Positions 58,836-64,000 of a stretch of DNA of 64,000 bases are shown one piece after another. Location of the stretch: assembly GCA_017307165.1 (NCBI GenBank), contig JAFKGK010000007.1:1-64000 (forward strand). The letters run 5' to 3'. This stretch comes from Candidatus Melainabacteria bacterium. Its GTDB lineage: Bacteria > Cyanobacteriota > Vampirovibrionia > Obscuribacterales > Obscuribacteraceae. How positions within the stretch are numbered: position 1 is the stretch's first letter; each line of letters starts with the position of its first letter. The notes under the pieces are model-generated. The model was not told where the DNA came from and did not search any database. It worked only from the letters and a program-made list of their open reading frames with translations. The position numbers were made by a program, and so were the translations under genes.

Positions 58836-59948
58836 TCATTCTTTGTCTTGCGGGCGAGGACTACGCGCCGGCGCCACCGTGGGTGGTGTAGACTTTTCGG
58901 TCACTGGTAGCTTGACCGTAAAAGTCGAACCCTTGTTTAGCTCGCTCTCTAGCTCGATCTGACCACCGTGCGCCTTGATGATAGTCAAGGCAATCGCCAG
59001 TCCCAGACCTGTCCCGCCGCCATACAAGCGACTGCGCGTTCGCGATCTTTCGACTCGATAAAATCGATCAAAAATACGTTGCTGATCTGCTGGGGCGATG
59101 CCTATCCCCGTGTCTATGACGCGAATGATGGCTTCGTTATTGCTTGCGCGCAAGGTGACAGTGACCTTGCCTCCAGCCTGGGTTGCCTTGATCGCATTAT
59201 TTGTCAGATTGAGAAAGACTTGCTTTAGTCTATCCGCATCGGCAAAGACCCATATAGGTGTAGCCGGGATGATAAATTTGACTTCTATTTGTTCTGGCGC
59301 GATCACTGTCACTGTGTCGCCTACGCTTTGCAAGACATCACGCATGTCTACTACTTCTTGCTGGTTGATGATGGCCTGTCCCGCATCGGCTCTGGCCAAT
59401 TGCAAGAGATCGGATACCAATCTGATCAATCTGCCAGACTCATCAGAAATTGTCTGCAGCGCCTCTGCAAGCAGGTTGGCGTCAATATTGGGACCACGTC
59501 TCATCAAGAGCTTGGTGTAGCCCTGGATAGATGTGAGTGGTGTCCTCAATTCGTGGCTGGCATCCGCTACAAACTGGCACTGTATATTGAGTGATTCTTC
59601 GAGTCTATTGAGCAATTTGTTAAATGAACGGCGCAATTCCATGGTTTCTATTGGCTCGTGGTTGTCCACGTCCAGGCGAGTACGCATGTCCATATTGGCA
59701 AGGCGAGTCGTCGAAGATAAGAGCTGAGTGATAGGACGCAAAATGATATCGGCCAAAAACCAATTAAAGACGCCCAATATCAGCAAGAGTGGGATGTAAA
59801 GCGGGATGTAGCGCAAAAAATCTTGGATCGGGCCGCCGCTATTGCTAAAGACAATGACGTGGCAGATGACGATAGGCAAGATGCCTGACAATGTCATTAC
59901 GACTGCCATGCGAGCTTTGACAGATTTTGACCAGCCAGTCTTATCCAT
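58836..59948 (-). CDS. Orphan sensor histidine kinase
   Basis: 370 residues. Two membrane helices (about 13-33 and 48-66) with a short loop, a HAMP-like linker ('LRPITQLLSSTTRLANMDMR'), HisKA with 'ADASHELRTPLTSIQGY' (phospho-His in SHELRTP, about 131) and HATPase_c with 'NLTNNAIKATQAGG', 'DTGIGIAPADQQ' and 'GGGTGLGLAIA'. No response regulator is adjacent, and the loop outside is small, so the signal is likely inside the membrane. Overlaps the next gene by 8 bases. Confidence 0.9.
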   Translation of the reverse strand: MDKTGWSKSVKARMAVVMTLSGILPIVICHVIVFSNSGGPIQDFLRYIPLYIPLLLILGVFNWFLADIILRPITQLLSSTTRLANMDMRTRLDVDNHEPIETMELRRSFNKLLNRLEESLNIQCQFVADASHELRTPLTSIQGYTKLLMRRGPNIDANLLAEALQTISDESGRLIRLVSDLLQLARADAGQAIINQQEVVDMRDVLQSVGDTVTVIAPEQIEVKFIIPATPIWVFADADRLKQVFLNLTNNAIKATQAGGKVTVTLRASNNEAIIRVIDTGIGIAPADQQRIFDRFYRVERSRTRSRLYGGGTGLGLAIALTIIKAHGGQIELESELNKGSTFTVKLPVTEKSTPPTVAPARSPRPQDKE

Positions 59949-60753
59949 TTACAAAGATGTCCTTGAAGGCATTGGCCACGTTTTTGTTGGAGACGATGCA
60001 AGAACCAGGATAGATGCTTTTACCGCCTGATAGGTCAAAAAATATGCCACCTGCTTCTTCGACTATGATTTTCATCGGTGCCAGATCCCAGGGTTTGACT
60101 CCAGTCTCGAGCATGGCTTCGGATTTGCCCTCAAAGACATGGGCGAAGCCGAGATAGTCTCCATAACCTCTCTGCCTTTCGGTGGCTAATACAGCTCTGG
60201 TAAATGCGTCCCACTTGCCGATCTTGTGGATGCGATCGGGGGTACCAAAATTAAACCCAGATTTGTCGAGTGAGTCATTGTCCGAGACTCTTATTGACCG
60301 TGGATTTTGAAAACTCTGCTCTTGGCTCAGATCGCCTGATATTTTGAAGGCGCCTTGTCCCTTGCAAGCATAAAAACACTCGTGCATGGCTGGTGCGGCG
60401 ACTACTCCCATGACTATCTCACCTTCTGATTCGAGAGCGATCAGAGTCGACCAGATCGGAATGTGACGGGCAAAATTGTAGGTACCATCGATCGGATCTA
60501 CGATCCATTTGCGGCTCGCCTTTTCAGCGGTCGTTTCTCCGCCTTCTTCGCCGAGTATAGAATCATCCGGATATTTTTGGGCAATTGCATTGCGGATAGT
60601 GTTTTCTACTTCTTTGTCTGCAATGGTTACTGGGCTGCCATCGGATTTGGCAACTACACTTACTCCCTGGTCAAAGTACTGCAAGACGACCCTGGCAGTA
60701 GCTCTGACGAGAGAAAGGGCAAAGTCCAGCTCTTGCTGGTAGCTTTTTGTCAT
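59941..60753 (-). CDS. Inositol monophosphatase family enzyme (histidinol-phosphatase-like)
   Basis: 270 residues from the ATG at 60753. Metal site motifs: 'DGSPVTIADKEVE', 'GEEGGE', 'WIVDPIDGTYNFARHIP' and 'LETGVKPWDLAPMKIIVEEAGG'. Family members dephosphorylate inositol-1-phosphate, histidinol phosphate or 3'-phosphoadenosine nucleotides; the HisN-like 'DPIDGTYNF' gives a slight lean to histidinol phosphate. Overlaps the histidine-kinase gene, so the two are coupled. Confidence 0.82.
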   Translation of the reverse strand: MTKSYQQELDFALSLVRATARVVLQYFDQGVSVVAKSDGSPVTIADKEVENTIRNAIAQKYPDDSILGEEGGETTAEKASRKWIVDPIDGTYNFARHIPIWSTLIALESEGEIVMGVVAAPAMHECFYACKGQGAFKISGDLSQEQSFQNPRSIRVSDNDSLDKSGFNFGTPDRIHKIGKWDAFTRAVLATERQRGYGDYLGFAHVFEGKSEAMLETGVKPWDLAPMKIIVEEAGGIFFDLSGGKSIYPGSCIVSNKNVANAFKDIFVNG

Positions 60754-60792
60754 GATATCGGTACCCAAGGCCTCTGGCCCCCTGGTTTATTT

Positions 60793-60827
60793 TAAAACAA
60801 AACCCCCGGCGGCAGAATGCCGCCAGG
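60793..60827 (-). terminator. Terminator of the SLH protein gene
   Basis: On the minus strand the stem GGCGGCA/TGCCGCC (60808-60824) is followed by GGGGGTTTTGTTTT. It lies 47 bases after the SLH gene stop. Confidence 0.85.
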
Positions 60828-60873
60828 AGCTCTATTTAGATCAGGTCAGGTTCAAGCTTGCGCTTTGAGAGTC

Positions 60874-61437
60874 TTAGAACAAGAACTCGTAGACGCCTCT
60901 GGCGCCACGACCAATGCCCACACCTATGTCACGTACATCGATGAATGTACCTTTGACCAGGCGCTCCCAAATGAATCCTTTCTGTCTTTCGGCATATGCC
61001 AAACGCATGTCTTGTTCGATGTTTTTCTCTTCGACAAGCTTCATACGTCTTTCGAGATCGTCGACACGAGCCTTGAGCTGGTTCAATTCGCCACGGAACT
61101 CTTCGAGAAGAGCAGCAAATTTTTCCAGATCGGCCTTGTCGGCTTTCTTGGCTAGGCGTTCTTGAATGCACTGCTCGTACTTGTAAAGTGCGGCAGCCAA
61201 TTCAAAACGGGTAGTGGACTTTTGACCACGATAGGTCCTGTCAGGGTAACCAACGAGTACGTGGCACTCGCCGTTTACCAGTTCTTTAAGGGCGTTGTAG
61301 GCCCATTCATTTCCCACTACATCCGTCAATTCGCTGATGTTAGTGGCACCTTGAGCATTAGCAGAGTTTGCATTGATCAAGGTGCTCGCGCTTACGGCAG
61401 CTACGGCTGTAAGTAAGGTTGCAAACCCCTTTTTCAT
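60874..61437 (-). CDS. SLH-domain plus coiled-coil exported protein (truncated porin-like)
   Basis: 187 residues from the ATG at 61437, which has AAGGAG 11 bases upstream and begins a signal peptide (MKKGFATLLTAVAAVSAS... to 'ANAQ'). An SLH domain follows: 'ELTDVVGNEWAYNALKELV', 'VGYPDRTYRGQKSTTRFELA' (about 36-85). A coiled coil, 'LEEFRGELNQLKARVDDLER' (about 105-135), comes next. Cyanobacterial outer-membrane porins have exactly SLH then coiled coil then a beta barrel of about 400 residues; here the barrel is missing and the chain ends with 'GARGVYEFLF'. It could tether the outer membrane to peptidoglycan. Confidence 0.85.
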   Translation of the reverse strand: MKKGFATLLTAVAAVSASTLINANSANAQGATNISELTDVVGNEWAYNALKELVNGECHVLVGYPDRTYRGQKSTTRFELAAALYKYEQCIQERLAKKADKADLEKFAALLEEFRGELNQLKARVDDLERRMKLVEEKNIEQDMRLAYAERQKGFIWERLVKGTFIDVRDIGVGIGRGARGVYEFLF

Positions 61438-62023
61438 AATAGTAATCACTCCTTCAGCAATGACCTGACTCTAACGGTCGCAATCATAACTTAAATGTTC
61501 CAAGTGCTAGTAGTAGTAAAACGCTCAAAAATCAAACGATTTACAATGCAGTGCGAAAACCGGCATGTGGTGGGCAATTTGCGTATTCTTAAATAACGTT
61601 AATATTTTACAAAACAGATGGCAAAAATATATCGGTCACAGATCTGGAAAACCGCATGCCGCTTGGCTTCTTGGCGATTTGCCTCTTGGCGGGTTCGTGT
61701 CGGCGCGCACCCAAATTATCAGACTTGGCAAGGCGTATTTGCGTGCTATAAAGCGCTTAAAAGCCGCTTGTCATGAGGCTGGGCGCAACCTAGTCATTAT
61801 TTGACGCACAACCACTAGTGGTGCCTTTCTCTTGAAATGCCAGATATCACCATATATAGTGCTGTATATCGATCCCATTCTTTTCAAGAGCGCCGGGCTT
61901 TGTCTGTATTGCGTACTTGTGTTTCGTAATAAAATGATTTGCAGATGAATTGCATTTGACTTGCAGATGATTTGCAAGTCATTTTGCAAATCACTTGCGA
62001 AAATCCAAATCGGAAACATATAA
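61438..62023. other. 586-base intergenic region before the gatD-like gene
   Basis: Divergent control region. 61438-61560 should hold the SLH gene promoter; no clear boxes. 61565-61804 has an open frame of 79 codons without coding character. 61935-62001 is the 11-bp repeat array described separately. No RNA gene recognised. Confidence 0.5.
61935..62001 (+). repeat. Six-copy 11-bp direct repeat array (iteron-like)
   Basis: Units start at 61935 (TGATTTGCAGA), 61946 (TGAATTGCATT), 61957 (TGACTTGCAGA), 61968 (TGATTTGCAAG), 61979 (TCATTTTGCAAA, 12 bases) and 61991 (TCACTTGCGAA). The core TGANTTGCA recurs at one-turn spacing, so all copies face the same side of the helix. Because TGCA is self-complementary, perfect 9-bp inverted pairs also arise: TGACTTGCA (61957) with TGCAAGTCA (61973), and TGATTTGCA (61935) with TGCAAATCA (61985). 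It ends 22 bases before the ATG at 62024. Confidence 0.85.
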
Positions 62024-62740
62024 ATGGAATTGCGGATCGCCCATCTCTACGCACATTTTCTAAATATCTATGGCGATCGAGGCAATATCGTCGCCTTGAG
62101 CAAGAGGGCCATGTGGCGCGACATCGATGTCGAGATCAAGGCCATCGACCTCAAAGATGAAATAGATCCTGACTACTGGGATTTGTATTTTATCGGCGGT
62201 GGTCAAGACAAGCAGCAGATTGTGATTGCTGAGGATCTGCTTGCCAAAGCCGAACGATTACGCGACGCTGCCAATCAAAAAGCTGTCTTTCTCACTGTCT
62301 GCGGCGGCTACCAACTGCTGGGCCATTATTATCGGCCGCATCAGGGACCTGAGCTCAGGGGCATTTCGCTTATAGACGCCTACACTGTCGCCGGCAATCG
62401 CCGAATGATCGGCAATGTGGTCGTAAAGCGCAATGATGGCTCCACTCTTGTTGGTTTTGAAAATCATAGTGGCAAGACTTTTCTCGGAAAAGATGTACAA
62501 TCGCTTGGCAAGGTCGTCGTCGGGAATGGCAACAATGGCGAGGACAAACAAGAGGGCGCTCAGGCTGGCACCGTATATGGTACCTATCTCCACGGTTCGC
62601 TCCTTCCTAAAAATCCTGCTTTTACCGATAATTTGATCCAGCAAGCCCTGGCTCGTAGATATGGCGATGTCAAGCTCAGACAGCTAAACGATACTCTCGA
62701 GGAGCAGGCTCACAAGCGAGCTCTTGTTTTGCCGGCTTAG
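62024..62740 (+). CDS. gatD: Lipid II isoglutaminyl synthase, glutaminase subunit GatD-like
   Basis: 238 residues, class I glutamine amidotransferase of the CobB/CobQ-like type. 'RIAHLYAHFLNIYGDRGNIV' start, 'IGGGQDKQQ', nucleophile Cys93 in 'TVCGGYQLLG', Arg127 in 'NRRMIGN' and His190 in 'YGTYLHGSLLPKNP'; these positions agree with S. aureus GatD (Cys94, Arg128, His189). GatD supplies ammonia to MurT for amidating the stem peptide of lipid II. No murT is nearby. Preceded by the 11-bp repeat array. Confidence 0.85.
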   Translation: MELRIAHLYAHFLNIYGDRGNIVALSKRAMWRDIDVEIKAIDLKDEIDPDYWDLYFIGGGQDKQQIVIAEDLLAKAERLRDAANQKAVFLTVCGGYQLLGHYYRPHQGPELRGISLIDAYTVAGNRRMIGNVVVKRNDGSTLVGFENHSGKTFLGKDVQSLGKVVVGNGNNGEDKQEGAQAGTVYGTYLHGSLLPKNPAFTDNLIQQALARRYGDVKLRQLNDTLEEQAHKRALVLPA

Positions 62741-62803
62741 TTTTTGAGCTTTTTTGTAAGCCAGCAACTTGCCAGGCAGGTGAAAATCTTCTAAGCTGCA
62801 AGC

Positions 62804-63391
62804 ATGCAGTACATTATCCAACCAGGACGTCTAAGTGCCATAGCCGCTATGGCTGCAACTGCTTTGATCCTTTTGAGTGCCAGCGCAGCCGAGGCCCAGC
62901 AATACGACTATCGATCTGGTGGGGCTCGAGTAATCCAAAACAGTGGGGGACTGGCCACGCCCAGCAATACCTATATCACTAGAGGTACTTTGAGCCCCAG
63001 TGCCCAGGTACCGATCCTTGGTTCGCCGGGCTATGTCAATTCGTCCTTGCCATCTGGGGCCATCAAATACCCGGGACGAGACGCTCAGGGCAATCCTATC
63101 CAGCAGTCATCAGGACCGAGTGGCTTGCCTGCGGCTCGTATGGGGGCGACTGTCGGCCAGCCTGGCGATTATATGCGCTCAGACCTCAATCCCAATTTTA
63201 GCTACACACAAAGGCAGGGCACTCAGGCTCGATATATAACCATGCCGGCGCGTGGCCGCAACCAAAAGACCAAGATCTACAGCTACCAGGGCGATAGACC
63301 GGCCTCGAGCGGGCGAGCCAATACAGTCTCTGGTGCGAGCACTTACGGTACGACGACCAATAGTCCAGCCAGCGGTTATCGAGGCTACTGA
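62804..63391 (+). CDS. Exported Ser/Gly-rich hypothetical protein
   Basis: 195 residues with a signal peptide (hydrophobic about 10-29, 'SASAAEAQ' cleavage site). The mature chain is rich in Gly, Ser, Tyr, Gln and Pro with few hydrophobic residues, probably disordered. No family recognised. It may be a surface or envelope protein. ATG at 62804, 63 bases after gatD. Confidence 0.65.
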   Translation: MQYIIQPGRLSAIAAMAATALILLSASAAEAQQYDYRSGGARVIQNSGGLATPSNTYITRGTLSPSAQVPILGSPGYVNSSLPSGAIKYPGRDAQGNPIQQSSGPSGLPAARMGATVGQPGDYMRSDLNPNFSYTQRQGTQARYITMPARGRNQKTKIYSYQGDRPASSGRANTVSGASTYGTTTNSPASGYRGY

Positions 63392-63427
63392 GGTAAAATC
63401 AAGTCGTTTCCTCAAGGCTTTTTTGCA

Positions 63428-64000
63428 ATGGCTGATAAAACTCGAGATGCAGGTGCGCGTGTGGTCGTCATCGGTGGCGCCGGTGCGATGGGGCAGGTAA
63501 TCGTACGCGACCTGGTCGAGTCCGGGGTAGCGCAAGTGGTCATCGCCGATTTTGATTTAGGGCGAGCCCGATCGGCAGTAACTCATCTTGCTCCTGTCAT
63601 TGCTAACAAAAACGGCAGTGTCGATTTGACCGCGGCCTTTACAGATATCACCAGTCATCAAGCCATGGTCGAGACTTTGACCGGGGCAAGTTGCGTGATC
63701 AACAGCACTCCATACTATCGGAATGTGGATGTCATGCAAGCAGCTCTGGCGGCACGGTGCAATTACATCGATCTCGGTGGTCTTTTTCATGTGACGAGAG
63801 AGCAGCTAAAACTCCACGATCAATTTGCCGCTGCCGGACTGACTGCTATCTTGGGTATGGGAGCGGCGCCAGGCATGACCAACATCATGGCCGCTGATGC
63901 TCAGGTAGATCTTGATACTGTAGATAGTATCGAGATTTTTGTCGGCTCTATCGACAATGTCAAATACGATCATCCTTTTCTCGTGCCGTATTCGATTGAG
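63428..64000 (+). CDS. Saccharopine dehydrogenase-like protein, 5' part
   Basis: 191 codons from the ATG at 63428 (AAGG about 9 bases upstream) to the window edge without a stop. N-terminal Rossmann fold 'VVVIGGAGAMGQVIVRDL', then 'DFDLGRARSA', 'GASCVINSTPYYRNVDVM', 'NYIDLGGLFHV' and 'ILGMGAAPGMTNIMA', all typical of the saccharopine dehydrogenase/carboxynorspermidine family. NAD(P)-dependent oxidoreductase; the exact substrate needs the missing C-terminus. Confidence 0.85.
   Translation, partial: MADKTRDAGARVVVIGGAGAMGQVIVRDLVESGVAQVVIADFDLGRARSAVTHLAPVIANKNGSVDLTAAFTDITSHQAMVETLTGASCVINSTPYYRNVDVMQAALAARCNYIDLGGLFHVTREQLKLHDQFAAAGLTAILGMGAAPGMTNIMAADAQVDLDTVDSIEIFVGSIDNVKYDHPFLVPYSIE

Noticed and set aside
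61565..61804. 79-codon open frame before the gatD-like gene
   Set aside because: No good ribosome site, odd composition (Trp/His/Arg-rich) and no recognisable motif; likely chance.
61935..62001. CRISPR array reading of the 11-bp repeats
   Set aside because: Units are contiguous, 11 bases long and without spacers; not a CRISPR.

Overview
The window reads as a chromosomal segment of a Gram-negative, cyanobacteria-related heterotroph, most likely a non-photosynthetic sister lineage such as Vampirovibrionia/'Melainabacteria' (Obscuribacterales-like). This placement is an inference. It rests on a sufR gene divergent from a sufCBD-type cluster as in cyanobacteria, an SLH plus coiled-coil envelope protein resembling the N-terminus of cyanobacterial porins, a nuo set without the NADH-oxidising subunits, and kdsA (Kdo synthesis, so an LPS outer membrane). 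No photosynthesis gene is present. Gene density is high and most genes are in tightly coupled operons.

Layout. 1-1949: the edge of an IS3-type element and three small immunity-like genes (one SUKH/SMI1-KNR4-like). 1931-9781 (minus): a tightly overlapping operon that I read as a bacillithiol locus: DUF2911 exported protein, large exported PIG-L deacetylase, Na+/solute symporter, a half-length BshC-like protein, BshB1 and BshA. 10316-17145 (minus): complex I genes nuoABCDHIJK, without EFG or LMN, followed by a Gdx/SugE-type SMR exporter; NuoK has a long membrane extension. 17440-20478: RNase III, a small exported coiled-coil protein and ribosomal protein S1. 20621-26184: two tandem membrane-anchored Ser/Thr kinases overlapping tail-to-tail with a GAF-GAF-HD (HD-GYP-like) regulator. 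26275-32004: a Nudix hydrolase and a membrane protein/DUF4129/DUF4350/MoxR/DUF58 operon. 32036-38000: a GAF-PAS-GAF-LuxR regulator, a zincin-like metalloprotein, PxpA (LamB/YcsF) and a TPR protein.

37385-39092 (minus): an ECF sigma factor, zinc-finger anti-sigma factor and CpxP/Spy-like periplasmic protein, forming an envelope-stress module with a candidate self-recognised promoter. 39299-43600: an exported tyrosine-phosphatase-like protein, a double-retropepsin/TPR exported protein, KdsA and an AT-hook protein. 43819-46984: GH57 alpha-glucan branching enzyme and pyruvate kinase. 46994-56048: SufR and a full Fe-S assembly operon (sufC-sufB-sufD-Rieske-sufS-sufU-sufT), then a nucleoside hydrolase and an Mrp/ApbC carrier. 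56222-64000: RecN, tRNA-Gln(UUG), L25, an orphan histidine kinase, an inositol-monophosphatase-family enzyme, the SLH coiled-coil protein, an array of 11-bp repeats, GatD-like amidotransferase, an exported protein and the start of a saccharopine-dehydrogenase-like gene cut by the window end.

The most unusual signals are the six-copy 11-bp repeat array in front of the gatD-like gene, the half-length BshC inside a transporter/deacetylase-linked bacillithiol operon, two mutually exclusive hairpins (terminator-like) in the rpsA leader, the extended NuoK, and the tandem N-terminal-membrane kinases, one with DFN in place of DFG.
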